NCBI GenBank assembly: GCA_034509925.1
Contig: CM067527.1
Span: forward strand, 6,673,501 to 6,737,500
DNA length: 64,000 nt
DNA from: Hirudinaria manillensis
Taxonomy: Eukaryota > Annelida > Clitellata > Hirudinida > Hirudinidae
Direction of reading: 5' to 3'
Shown piece by piece: positions 52,608 through 64,000 of this stretch (position 1 is the stretch's first letter; the number at the start of each line of letters is the position of its first letter). The notes below the pieces were generated by a model that worked only from the letters and a program-made list of their open reading frames with translations, had not been told where the DNA came from and did no database searches. The translations under genes and the position numbers were made by a program.

Positions 52608-55600
52608 ATGAAGAAATGCTGCACGACTATGATTTTGTTCATGTTTTTCTGTTTTATTGGTTTTAAATCTTCATATTCTCAGTCGTGCGGTCGTGTTCCA
52701 TTTACTTTGCCATTGGATGGTAAGTTGAAATTATTTTGATTTCACATTCTGTGACCAGAATTAAAAGATTCGCTTATTTTGCAGAAAGTTTCTGTACTTG
52801 TGATCTGTTGGTTGACGTTTGTGATGTGGATTGCTGTTGCGACCCAAGATGCGATGTCAATCTTTTCAGTAAATGTTTGCCGTTGTACCCAAGGTTGTTT
52901 TCAGCTTTAAACGTATCCTACATCCACACCTGAAATAAAATTACTCTCACCCTACTCCGACTTTTTTATTCTCGTTTGAAAGAATTATTCCAAAAATATT
53001 TTCATATGTTTATAGACTTGTGAAACCAAGTTGAAGTGAACAAAATCAAGTATAGTAATGAAATATAAAAATTTCCTATTCTTTCCAATTTTCAACAGAA
53101 ACCTATCAAATTCCTGTTTCAAATTTGTTCAAATTGATCAAAGTTCAACAAAACTCAAGGGAATATACAACTTCAGCATATTCTGCATTCACAAGACCAA
53201 CTGTAAGCATTCCTACTCAGGATGTATTTTGTGCTTGAAATAAGCTATTGCTTAAGCTTTTATTTATGAACACTGTAAATATTTTTTTCAAATTGGAAAA
53301 ACCCACAAAACAAAAAATATGTCTCTGTTCTTCATCATATACAGACCTGAACCCGGACTTTTATATTGTACCTGAAACACTGTGCTCAAAGGAAGCCATC
53401 GACAAACTACCCCCTGTTGGAAATCCTTATCGGTTTGCACCACCTTCTCCACAATCGCCACAAGTCACAACAGATGTCTTGAGACCGTCTTATCAAGTTT
53501 GTTGACGCTGAGGAGTTTCACTTTTTTTTATGTACCAGAGACTGGAATAGGATGATTTTAATTAATACGAACATCACTATATGATTTTGAAATTGCTTAA
53601 CTTTACTTTTAAAAGATATTGCCATGATTAAAAGTTAATAATAACAATGGCAATGATACTAATTATAATAATAATAATATAAAAACTAAAATTTTGAACA
53701 AATACAAATGAATATCTTAAAAAGCCGAATTTATCTAGATTTTAGATGTAATTAAATTTTTATTAAGAATGATTCACTTTTAAAAACTAGTCAGGAGACA
53801 TCATAAGGACAGTCTATAAAGATTCCAGTGGCAAAGCATTGCCTGGCATCCTCCAATTTCCATCAGCTGATGGATTCTGCATTCCGAGACCTCTGAGTTG
53901 GTGAATTGTTACCATTATTATTAATTACTAGTGGTGCCCAGCCACGCGTTGCTGTGGCTCAATCTGATTAATTTTATAAGAAAGAAATTTTCAAATATGT
54001 TTATTTTTACAATTTCACAATACTTGAGGGTTACGATAGTTTAAGCTTTTTAATGTCCCGCTAAAGTTTATTTGTACAGATCAGGCCATGACGTTGTCGT
54101 GGCAAGATGGCCGGATTTTCGAAAAAAACGTATTTTTACATGCTGTAGTTGTGCCACATATATGAAAACTATATACAAACACTCCTCTAATCGAGCACTA
54201 TGTTGTGTCAAAATTTCAAAGCAATTGGTCAAGTACTTTCAGAGAACATTTGCATGTTACAAACACACATTGCATTTTTATTTATATAGATTACTAATTT
54301 AATTGATGCCCATCATATGTCAATTTTATTAATGAAGATATAATTATTAGCTGAGAATAGGTTCCTTTTACATTTCTGACAGATATACAAGACAACTAAA
54401 TAACTATTATTTGAATTGTAAATTTGTTCTGTTTTGTTGCTTGTCTGCAATTGGACTCAAAATGGACTCAATTTCAGTAACTTTTAACCAGTGGAGTCTC
54501 AATTGCCAGTATTTTTTAACAAACTCAGATTACAAGTTGGAGCAGAAGTCGTCCTGTGTGTCCGTGTTCAAATCCCGCCTTGAGACGACCTGCAGGCCCG
54601 GTTCGCTCCTCGATGCTCGTCGATTTTACGAAAATTTCCAAATTTCTCTGGTTATTGATTTAAATGCATTTTGTGCAATATTATACAATATTTATTTTAA
54701 TTTAGTTTTCTAAGATTTATTTACTACTACAATAATTGATTGTGTCGACATATTTATTTCCACATGACATGTATCCTTTGTGGCCATCTTTCTTTCTATC
54801 TTTTGATGAACCACTACATTCCCTTGTTCTCTCGTTTTCATTTTCCTTCATTGACAGCACATGTTGAATGGAAGAATTATGTTGTATTTCCCAAAACTAG
54901 CTCTCCTTTCTGGAAAGGAATTTATTGTAACTTGGAGTCTTACAAAAGACTTAATGCTTAGAAATGCACCAGGCAGCCATTGCAAGCATTGAATCAAAGC
55001 AGATATGTTTTTGTGCATATTTAAACCTTATTTCAAACTATTACCATGTCATGTTTCATTTCATTTTTGCCTGTCATCAGATTTACATCGTAAGCGTTTG
55101 TTTAATAATCTTGCTTTCCATGTCATCTGCATATTATTTTCAAGGATGTCATTACTTTTTTCATATTTTTCTTGGTCTAAAAGAAGTCTTAAATATGCAT
55201 TTAATTTTTAATTCAGGTTCCCATCAGCAATACATCAGGTTGGAATCAAAATCAAAATGCTTCTTTTGCTTAATATTATTATTATTATTGTTGTTATTGC
55301 TGTTATTAATGTTATTATTGTTGCCATTAAATGTAGGAATTATACTGGTCTCAGGATATAAGAACTACCTCAATAACCCTTGTTATTTTATGGCTGTTTA
55401 AATCAAGACCTGACAAAGAACCTGGCAAAGATAAATCCCAGGAGATTGGGTTGTTTGAATGCCAATGGTGATGCTGTCAACTGCCCTTTTACCTCCGCTG
55501 GAATTCCTACACCAACATTCAATGTCACTGATGGTGCTTGCAAGGGATCTGTAAAAGAGGTACAAATTAAATATAAATAAAGTTAAGCTGAATAATGTTG

Positions 55601-55684
55601 CTAAATGCTATTGAAATAGATGACGTCTTCTCAAAATTCTTGTACGATAATGATGTCTATGAATCAATGATTTGATGATGATGG

Positions 55685-55715
<31 letters not shown>

Positions 55716-58046
55716 GATGACGATGAAAGCATGTATCGTTCACGTCTCGGTTCATAATGAGGTTGTCAAATTTGAACATTAAGGCAATGGTGGAGATGAT
55801 GAGGATAATATTTAACTCTGTCAACTAAGATGACTCATTAATGAATCATTATGACGATGACAAAGGTTAGAAATGTGTGGTCACCTAGGAGCAGTGGAAC
55901 AATTTAAATTATTTTTTCAGGTGGAATATGAATTTGAAATCGACCAAGCTTCCGGAATCAAAGGAGCTTTTGTTTCCTTCGTCTTCCAAGACATCACGAC
56001 CTTGAACTTGCCCTTCACTCAGACCTTCAAGACCCGATATTACCAGGCAAGACACCCCTAACATGTGGGATCAAAATTATTTTATGATTTGAGTAGCTCG
56101 TCAAACTCATTATATAAATCTCATATATAAAATATGTTTTAGAATGTTAATTTAGAAATGTTAAAAAGAAGCATTTGAATGAACTTGTTGACTTTGAATT
56201 TTCTTAAATTCAAATTTATTTAATTATTTTATCAACTTTACTTAATTGATAAAAGTTTAAGAAACTTTTATTTGAAGGGGACACCAGAGGAATTGCAAAG
56301 GAGGAGTTCACCTAGTTATGTTATTGGACAGCCAATCATGGCAGGGCAAATGAGGTCAAGCAACTCCAGCGACGGAAACACAGTGTGAGTGAGACACCTT
56401 CATGATTTATTTGAGGATCAAGTCTTTTATAAAAAAATGATTGAACTTTGGGTACTCACGATTATGTTGCTGGGACATTTTATCATTATCGATTTCTTTT
56501 TAAATATTATAGCAAGCAATATTGATAATAATGTTTTTTGGGCATATTTTTACAATTAACATTTTGAAAAACAAGAACTAAATAATACATCTTGACAAAT
56601 TCTTATGAACTATAAACATAACAAATCCTGAATCATGAGGTCATACAAATTATTTAACTTAAAAATTATATTACCTTAATTAAATTATATATTTCCTTAA
56701 TTAAAAATTTTCAAACAAACGTCTGCAGCTACTTCATGAACGTGAGCAGCGACAGCACAAAGTGGTTGACTGTGGCAACGTCAGGACCTGACGGAAAGTG
56801 CTCCGAAAATCTCAGGAGGCCGATCCTCTTTGGAACCAACATGGCATCCGGATGCTTTGTGGAGTGAGGATGACTTGGAAATGGAAAAATTTTAATTAAT
56901 CACTCCCCTCATTAATTCCTTTAATCAAATCTGTGCCTAAGTAATGCAGGGATGATAATAACTACACAGAATTCTAATAACCATTATGGCTTTAAAACAC
57001 AAAAATCTTCTTAAAAGCTTCACTCTGGAAAACATATCGAGCACTTGTTCCAACGTGAGCAGCCAAATGGTGGACCTCATCCTTCCAGGATCCTCTCCAC
57101 CCTCCCACGTGGCACGCCTTGCAAATTCTGCAACAGACAACATGCCAAATACCCAAGGATGGACACCGATTCAGAACAACACAGCTTCTTTGGTCAGCAG
57201 AAATGAACAATGATTACAGTATTAAAAATATAACAATTAACAATAGTAACACTGATTTAATTGACAATTAAAATGATTAATTAGCATATTGAGCGCCTTT
57301 GTGCAAAAATAAATAAGAGTAAATGATCATATAACAATGATTCTATCATTCAAATGTAAATGCTAATTGTAATGATCATTCACAGCCTCAAACATATTCA
57401 AACAACGCCGATGGTTGCACTAACATGATAAGTGGTCTTGAAATTGAGGTGGCCTACCAGAGAACTGGTTTCATAGGGAATTTGGTCACAGAAATCTCCA
57501 GAGTGACCTACAAGTACCTCACTAGGCCATCTCTCAGATTTCCAGTGAGTAGGATTCTTTTTTTTTGTAAGCAAATGCAAGCATGGATTAAACTTATCAT
57601 TAAAGTAATTAACCAATAATTCAATAGTAAATCAGTTAATTTTCGTTGCTAATTAATGCTATATCTGTTGGTCTTTCACAACAATTTCAGGCATTTTTCA
57701 CGTTTATTTTATCTTGAAAAAATAAACTGGATACTTGAACTAGCTTGAGAAAATATTTGATTTAAAAACCCCATTCCTGATAAATTAAATTGATTCTTTT
57801 AGAGGCACTTGAATAGATTTAAATCGTTACCGCAATTTTTTTTATATTCAAAATTAATGCCTAAGTTCTTTTTGTTAGTGTCCTGAAAACAAATGTGAAG
57901 GTTTCAGTAGGACCGTCGTACAAAGAGCAGAGATTTCGACGAAAGTGACATTCATTGATGAATCATCCCCACCAACATACAGAAGACTCAAGAAACCGAG
58001 ACTAAAGATCAGTCTCCCCGAAGACTTCTTCTATCCTTTAGGGTAG
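52608..58046 (+). CDS. TCTN1: Tectonic family protein, ciliary transition zone (about 614 aa)
   Basis: Sixteen exons fit in phase: 52608-52719, 52785-52893, 53099-53202, 53345-53496, 53791-53896, 54529-54650, 54858-54926, 55217-55238, 55355-55381, 55408-55559, 55921-56046, 56278-56384, 56729-56863, 57018-57192, 57386-57544 and 57879-58046. The exons between 54858 and 55381 are the least sure. A signal peptide (MKKCCTTMILFMFFCFIG) precedes the family's Cys cluster, CTCDLLVDVCDVDCCCDPRC. SIFCIHKTN, SYVIGQPIMAGQ, RRPILFGTNMASGC and the terminal LPEDFFYPLG match human Tectonics (YVVGLPLAAG, RTPVLFGYTMQSGC, LPFNFFFPFV). Tectonics work in the MKS/B9 complex that gates the cilium and affects Hedgehog signalling. 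TCTN1, 2 or 3 cannot be separated here. The intron at 56047-56277 appears to be GC-AG. Confidence 0.93.
53931..54289 (+). mobile_element. 359-bp interspersed element with ATTACTA target duplication, in a Tectonic intron
   Basis: A block in the Tectonic intron between 53896 and 54529 is flanked by identical 7-bp ATTACTA repeats (53924-53930 and 54290-54296). It begins GTGGTGCCCAGCCACGCG, less AT-rich than its surroundings, and ends CATTTTTATTTATATAG. The duplication and the asymmetric ends look like a short retroposed or other interspersed element. I cannot assign a family, and it has no intact ORF. Confidence 0.5.
55275..55320. repeat. (ATT)n/(GTT)n simple repeat in a Tectonic intron
   Basis: Imperfect ATT and GTT triplets of about 45 bp between two small exons. 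Confidence 0.85.
55675..55724 (+). repeat. (GAT)n repeat in a Tectonic intron
   Basis: About 50 bp of GATGATGGTGATGATG-type triplets in the intron between 55559 and 55921. Confidence 0.92.
56047..56052 (+). other. Non-canonical GC donor (GC-AG intron) in Tectonic
   Basis: The exon ending TATTACCAG is followed by GCAAGA, not GT. Phase 0 is kept with the next exon (56278, GGGACACCAGAG), and the protein on both sides matches the family. A GC-AG intron is the simplest reading. Confidence 0.6.
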
Positions 58047-60793
58047 AACATTCAAAAACTATTTTTGACTGGTTGTGAACAAAGACAACGATATGAGAAA
58101 ATATGAGAAAACGTTGTTAAAATTTTTATGGCTGGCAACCAACAAATTAACCTAAGATATACTAATTAACTCATCAATCCTAACAAAGTTTGGCTGAACG
58201 ATATATCGTGTCAGACACTAGGATTAAAAACTGCACATTTTTGGTTCGAGGTAAGCCCGCAAAAAAATTCTTAACAATTCAAAGGGAGACCTCTCGAAAA
58301 CCGTGACAAATCGATCCTGGAGCGCCACATCATACGGCAAAAGTTCTTTATAAATTCCTCCATCAATAATGGCCATTAGTCTCCCGAATTTTCCTCTCTT
58401 GACATCATTGGAATTCGCTTCAATCGGCAGAAAATGGCGGAAAGCACAGCAGACCGCGAAATAATATACGACGCGCCAGACGGCGATTAATCACGAGACG
58501 TCTTTACTCGTTTGGACGAGGCGTAATTTTCTTCTTTTGAAATCAAGATTCAAAATGAGGCTGAATTTGATTAAGGTCGGATTTAATATTAAATTTCACG
58601 AAAAAAATTTCGACGTTTTAAATGCATTTCAATCTCAGCACTTGAAATGGAAGGGCAGATTTAATTTTTACATATAATATCTTCCGCATTCTACTCTTGG
58701 TCAATTACTGGCCCACAGTTCAAAAGTATTCTACCACTTTATCTCGCTATGTTAGAGGATTTCTTTAAACGTTTCTTATATGATCGTAATATATTTATTT
58801 AATAAGAAGTTACTGATGCGAACGCTCTCTTCAAAGGAAGAACCATTGTTCCGGATATTTCCTTAATCTTCTGACAAAAGAGTGAAATCCTGGATGATAG
58901 AGGTTTTCTAGGTGAACGGACTTTCGCAAAATCCCTTCGAAATAATCTCGTTAAGAATTCAGCCGAACTCACAATCTCAGCAATTCTTGAAGACAATGAA
59001 TAAATTACATAAAGCAATACAATTTCTCTTCCTAGAATCAAAGAATCGCTTTTAAATGTTTGTTCCTGAAGTCTTTAGACATTGAATCTTGTAAGATTGG
59101 ATGTCAATAGACTAAAATTTAAATGTATGGACTAATTTAGATGTATGGACTATTTTTTAAGTACAAGTATGACGAAGAATTTTCTTAAATAATTTAAAAA
59201 AAAATAAATTGGCAGAAAATGAAAAATGGTTCATAACGGATAATCTACGGCTTTATAGAACGAACATCATGTTAAAGCATATTAAAGCTCATTTACCATC
59301 AAAATCTAATTCGTAATTAAAATAATGCAGAATAATTAAGCATCGTATACCGATGTTTGGAAAACATTGGCGTGTTATTTGGCGGAAACCCCAACGAAAA
59401 AGCTTTTTATGTTTTTTAGTCGCATCGAAATTTTTAAGAAAAAAACAAGATGTGATTGAAGCTTGTCAAGACCCCAGTCAACGTTAAATGTGAAATTACC
59501 TCTGCGACCAATTCCATCTCGAATGCACCACGACATGCAGTGATGAAGCTTCCAATTCTCTAGATTAGGACCAAAAAATGGAACAATCTTAATACCTCGG
59601 TCACGTAGAAGCTTGTGGGAACATGTTTTCCACATAATTAGTGATTTTTCCGAAAATAATGATCGGCAGTTAGAACTGGAAATTCTTTTAATGAGGAGAT
59701 TATTCAAGAGCTTCTGTTAGGCGCTGAAACTTTTATGACTGCAACATTTTGTTGATGCTTTCTGGATTTCCTTAATCTTAATTTACTAGTATTAATTATT
59801 TATATTTTTTAATGCGACAATATCTAATGTTAATTCAATAATAATATTATTAATAATGATTTATAATATGAAATATTAAGAAACTTAGATTTATAAAATA
59901 ATCTTTTTGTTTGACGGACTTTTTCGAACCTTGCAAAGGCTCACTTCGAAGGAAAAATGGATCATAATTAATTCTGATATTTTCTTTAAAATTAATTCGG
60001 ACATTTTCTTTAAATAAAAGTAATAACCTTGTCGAAAGTCCAAGTCTAACATAACTAATTATTGTCTAAATCCTAAGGTGATGCATTTTGAATGCATTCA
60101 TACAGATGCATGATCCGGACCATTTTTCAGAGTTCCATGTTAATCTCGTGTTGGCGTGTGAAAAATATCTCGACAAAATACCGTTTCTCTGGCGTCGATA
60201 GTGAGCTCTCTCCTCGTTTATAATGACTTTAAATCCGACTTAGTGACATTCGATTTACGGATGTCAAAGGATATAAGCATCTGTCTTCCATTCCAGAGAC
60301 GATTTAGAGGACTTTCAAGTGGCCATATATTGGAACGTGGACCAGCGATCGACGGGGGAGGCAGAATCTTCGAGGGAGTCGTTTAAATCTACCCCGCTAC
60401 TCGCTGGGCTGACAATTTTTCAATATCATCTCATCCCTAAATTTATTAACATTCCATTTATTAATCCATTCATCATTCTCTCTATTTATTCAACTTTGCC
60501 ACCAACGTAATGTTATAGTCCCAAAGCAAAGATGACGACTTCTTGTTGAAAATCACAATTCCATGCCCATCTTTAAATATGTTATCATTTAAATTTATTA
60601 CGTTAATTAAATATTCAAACTCCTCCCATTATCTCCGGGTTATGTTAATTACTGGCACTAGAGATTGAATGCGCCTCTCCGGGCCATCTCAAACCGTGGA
60701 CTCATGCATAATGGAGGCGGAACAATTTCATGCGGATACAAAAACCACTTGCGGTCTCATTTCAGGGTTGATGTGAACGATGCTTTTTCGATC

Positions 60794-60821
60794 GGGTTGG
60801 GGTGGTGGGGGGGAGGGTGGG
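60794..60821 (+). other. G-rich tract with G-quadruplex potential
   Basis: Five G runs of three or more separated by short loops (GGG, GGGG, GGGGGGG, GGG, GGG), fitting the G3+N1-7 pattern, in very AT-rich DNA. A further GA-rich purine stretch follows to about 60860. Confidence 0.65.
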
Positions 60822-63177
60822 TGGATGAGAAGGGGTAGAGGTCAGGTGGGAGAGAGAGTGGAATTATTCTGATGTACGTTAACGATCAACAGTAAGTGCA
60901 TTCAAAATATTGCCTTCAACGGCTGGACAAAAAAAAACCTATGATTGAAAATCTACTTTTAATCGAACGCTGACACAATCATCATCATCATCATCAACAT
61001 TGAGGTCGTCAAGAGTCATATTCTGGACATTATCGCAATCACAATCATCATCATCTTCGTCGTCGTCATCAGCAGTACTAATCCCAACTTCATGTGCTTC
61101 CTTTCCAATCCTGATATGCGAAGACATCGTGACTGCTCGAATGAAAAACGCTTTTCATGCATACAACCGATGGAAAACAAATTTCAAAGGAAGGAAAAAC
61201 CCCCCAGCTCTACTCACTCCCCCGTCTGGTCTGCCGCGGGTCTATAAAACGCTCAGAGATAATTTCATCGTAAAATAAGCGACCGATTCCGACAACTTTA
61301 TCGCTGTTATAAAGATTTCGCTGTTGAATTTGTCATCAATTTCATTACAATTTTGTTGTTATTGATATGATAGGCTTAGAAGAAGGATATTGATAATCCT
61401 GATTGCCACTGTTATTATTATTATTATTAATATCATTTTTATTATTATATTATTAGTGATACTATGGCTTAACTATGGCTGTGGGTTAACTAAGCAGGAC
61501 AAGATGCGCAAAAGCTCAGAATAACAGTTGGAGTAATTATTGCCATCTTTAAGATTGCCATTTATAATTTATAATGACTATAATTATCATTAAAAATAAG
61601 TATGGCGGGTAAAACGCCATCTTGAACGATAATAGATGAAGAGGTTGGTTACTAAAACATGAACAAGCAAAAGTCGAGCGTCACGTCGAAAGTCTTATGG
61701 CTCTAATTATCCAGAGAATTGCTTTCGTAATTGAGGCAATTATTCGGAATTAAATTTTTTATTTCAATAATTATAGTCAACCTTTGGAGCTGCCGCTGGC
61801 TTTAAATAAATAATAGCTAAAAACGAGTAAAAATGTTCTAAATACATGATATTTGAAAAAAATTTATTATTATTTTCCAGAATAAACGTTTAAAAACAAC
61901 AACAATAATAACAATAATAATAATAATAATTGTAAATATAATTACCTGCGTCCTTGTATCAAAAGATTTCAACAGGGAACTGTTCCTGACAATGTCTTTT
62001 TAAGCCCAGCACGAGAGACATTATGCATTCACACTTGAATTGCAAGCAATGAATTCACATTTTTTTTCTATAAAAATTTTCCACCACTGTTTTTATTTCA
62101 TCCTATTTTCGTCCATCCTGCTTTTCGAAGTTGGAAGTCCTTTGGGGTCTGTTTGGGTTGGGTTGGGCTAGACTGGGGGATACCAGATTCATTATGTTTT
62201 GCCAGCTCGTTTTTTACGAACAAAGATTTTGATAAAAGTTTGGCGGTTTTGGACCTATCTACATTGAATTGATGATGTCGTGAATGGCGTGTTGTTATAT
62301 TTATATATATATATATAAAACCAAGAAACGAGGATTATTACATCCCTAATCGGTAGCATAAAATCTTATTTTTGACGTTTAGATGATGCCAAAAAAATTT
62401 TACGAAAAAAGCAAGCCTCCTACAACAGGAATAAAAAAGCCAACAACGATTGCAAAGATTTTATATGACATGTTACCACGTAATTACCGATTTGAATGAA
62501 TGATAATATTACCAACGAAAGCAATGTATCAATTTATTAATAATCGTAGTTAAAGTAACTAGATGTCGTTAGTAGTAAATAGTAATCAACATAGTTAAAT
62601 CATCATCATTATCATCATCATTGTCAAGTCCGAAGTCTTCAGCCAGCGACCGGGCGGATGCCAGGAATGAATGGAGGAAGTGCGTAGAAAGAAAGCATCT
62701 TGGAAAGAAAGACAATCAAGTAAAGGTGGCAGGTGCTCGAAAGAAGTGGATTATGTGGAGCAGAATGGACTCGCGTATCAGAAGTGCAGCCTGGATTTGT
62801 ACTCGTGGCTAATAAAACGCAGAGGAGGTCTTACAAAATGACAACGTCACATCCCTGGAGGTAAATTGATAAATGCATTACAAGGACATTTATTAGACGT
62901 TGGGTGTAATCGTTATTTATTGTTTTTAATTGTCATTTCGAAGCAAATAATTATTATTTGAGTACGAAATCTATAAATGAATATCGTCACTGAAGTATTC
63001 ACAATTTAGCCATTTTGGATATCATTAATACTAGCACCTGCTTCCATCTGGTATACTTTTTTTTTCAATTGTATTTAATCGTGATGAATTTATCACAATT
63101 AGTGATAAAAAAATCTTTAACTAGATGAAAATGATGAAGCCATAAATAATCATAATGATAATGATATTATAATTATA

Positions 63178-63206
63178 GTTATTATTATTATTATTATTAT
63201 TATATA
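63178..63206. repeat. (ATT)n microsatellite
   Basis: About nine ATT units. Confidence 0.93.
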
Positions 63207-63808
63207 ACCTTTATTAACAACGACATTAACGGAGAAAAGCGGCAAAAGTTACAAAATCGTAAGTTACGATTCAAAACACAAAGAAGAAAAACATGCCATC
63301 AAAAATTATTCCACAGAACGAATCCACTTTTGGTAAATTAGTCGTTAAATATTTATAAACGTCTCCACGTTACGACCACGTATAAATGTGAAAATTTTTA
63401 ATTTTGCAATATCTTTTCTGTCGTTCGTATCCTTTTTAAGAGTTTTAATAAAAAGAAATTAAACCAGTATTCCACATTTTAACTCGAGCTGTAAATTCAA
63501 TCCAATTTAATTTTAATTTCTCAAGAGAAGAATATTCGAAATTTCATATATTTTTAAAAAATTGTAATAAAAGAAATTTTTCATCTAAGAAAGAAATTCT
63601 CAATAAATTTCAGCATTCTTAAATTTATTAATAACACCCTCGAAATTAAATCGAGCTCGAAAAAGCCAAAAAATAATAACTCTAATTAATAAACAGTAAA
63701 TTCAACGCCGGACATTTAAATTCATAGATTTACGTTTACGATAATACGTTTGATTTAAATTATATTATCATTTGAGAAGCCAGTGCATGGCAGAGGAATA
63801 AATAAAAT

Positions 63809-64000
63809 ATGCGAATTAAGTTCAAGTTGGAATGTCGTGACGAGACGGACAATAAAAGTGTCAGGACACACGTCTCGTACGAAGAAGCCGCCTTTAAAAA
63901 CCGGAAGTACTTTTTCAAGGTTAAGGTCATCCAGTACAAACGGACATCGACCCGGAAAATAATTTTTTTTTCTTATAAGCCTACTCACATCGGTCATTTA
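63809..64000 (+). CDS. ORF open at the right edge, unknown
   Basis: From ATG 63809 the plus frame stays open for 64 codons to the end of the window. It begins MRIKFKLECRDETD and continues through THVSYEEAAFKNRKYFFKV. The stretch is less AT-rich than its surroundings and the composition is protein-like, but I recognise no domain, and a competing minus-strand ORF (63755-63997) overlaps it. It may be the first exon of a gene beyond the window, or chance. Confidence 0.22.
   Translation, partial: MRIKFKLECRDETDNKSVRTHVSYEEAAFKNRKYFFKVKVIQYKRTSTRKIIFFSYKPTHIGHL

Larger units (their letters stand above)
58047..63808. other. Large gene-poor region right of Tectonic
   Basis: About 5.8 kb with no recognisable coding exon on either strand. 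It holds short ATT, CAT and AAT repeats (for example 63178-63206 and 60978-60996), a G-rich tract (60794-60821) and many AT-only stretches. It may contain regulatory DNA or long introns of a gene beyond the window. Short ORFs here look random. Confidence 0.5.

Noticed and set aside
53099-53202. Tectonic exon 3 read in the K-T-Y-Q-I-P frame
   Set aside because: This frame needs the donor at 52868 and loses the family motif SIFCIH. The donor at 52893 restores it and keeps phase.
58799-59041. 80-aa minus-strand ORF with a hydrophobic start
   Set aside because: Only weakly protein-like; no domain or neighbouring exon.
60939-61127. 62-aa acidic ORF rich in Asp
   Set aside because: The Asp runs come from CAT/ATC triplets read on the other strand; no domain and no support.
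62621-62812. 63-aa Lys/Arg-rich ORF followed by AATAAA
   Set aside because: It looked briefly like an exon (RNEWRKCVERKHLGKKDN), but I found no family, partner exon or splice context.
63755-63997. 80-aa minus-strand ORF at the right edge
   Set aside because: Overlaps the plus-strand open frame from 63809; neither has a recognisable domain, and I list only the plus frame, with low confidence.

Overview
This is nuclear DNA from an invertebrate animal. Genes are split into many short exons by GT-AG introns (mostly 60-1200 bp), the base composition is AT-rich, and trinucleotide microsatellites are common. The proteins are clearly metazoan: NPRL3, WDR13, UBE4A, a TK2-type deoxynucleoside kinase, SNAPC2, a Canopy protein, PAQR3 and a Tectonic. 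There are no bacterial features, CRISPR arrays or recognisable tRNA/rRNA genes. The species cannot be named from the sequence alone. All exon models were assembled by eye from splice signals, reading phase and remembered family sequences; no alignment or database search was run.

Layout. (1) 1-980: broken 3' end of a CR1/L2-like non-LTR retrotransposon. (2) 1.8-12.3 kb, minus strand: a tandem array of four secreted-protein genes with a TATA box at the same place. Two are six-exon genes (373 and 350 aa) with an LDLR class-B-like (YWTD) segment. Two are short genes (115 and 114 aa) that keep only the leader exon. I do not recognise this family, and it is the best candidate here for something undescribed. 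(3) 13.4-14.8 kb, minus: a five-finger C2H2/C2HC zinc-finger protein. (4) 15.4-35.3 kb, plus: NPRL3 (GATOR1), WDR13 and UBE4A (U-box E3/E4), with a small unknown ORF head-to-head with UBE4A. (5) 35.8-38.1 kb, plus: deoxynucleoside kinase. (6) 39.0-44.7 kb, minus: SNAPC2 (snRNA transcription) and Canopy (ER chaperone). (7) 45.0-47.1 kb, plus: PAQR3, head-to-head with Canopy. (8) 48.8-58.0 kb: a divergent pair, a single-pass membrane protein (possibly KIAA1549-like, minus) and Tectonic (ciliary transition zone, plus), with a near-consensus RFX X-box touching the Tectonic start codon. (9) 58.05-64 kb: apparently non-coding, AT-rich, with microsatellites, a G-rich tract and one ORF open at the right edge.

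The conserved genes do not form one pathway; they are a dense block of housekeeping and ciliary genes, several sharing short divergent promoters. The most structured non-coding signal is that many plus-strand introns carry GAT/TGA repeats just after the 5' splice site and the complementary CAT/ATC repeats just before the 3' splice site, which could pair and bridge the intron.
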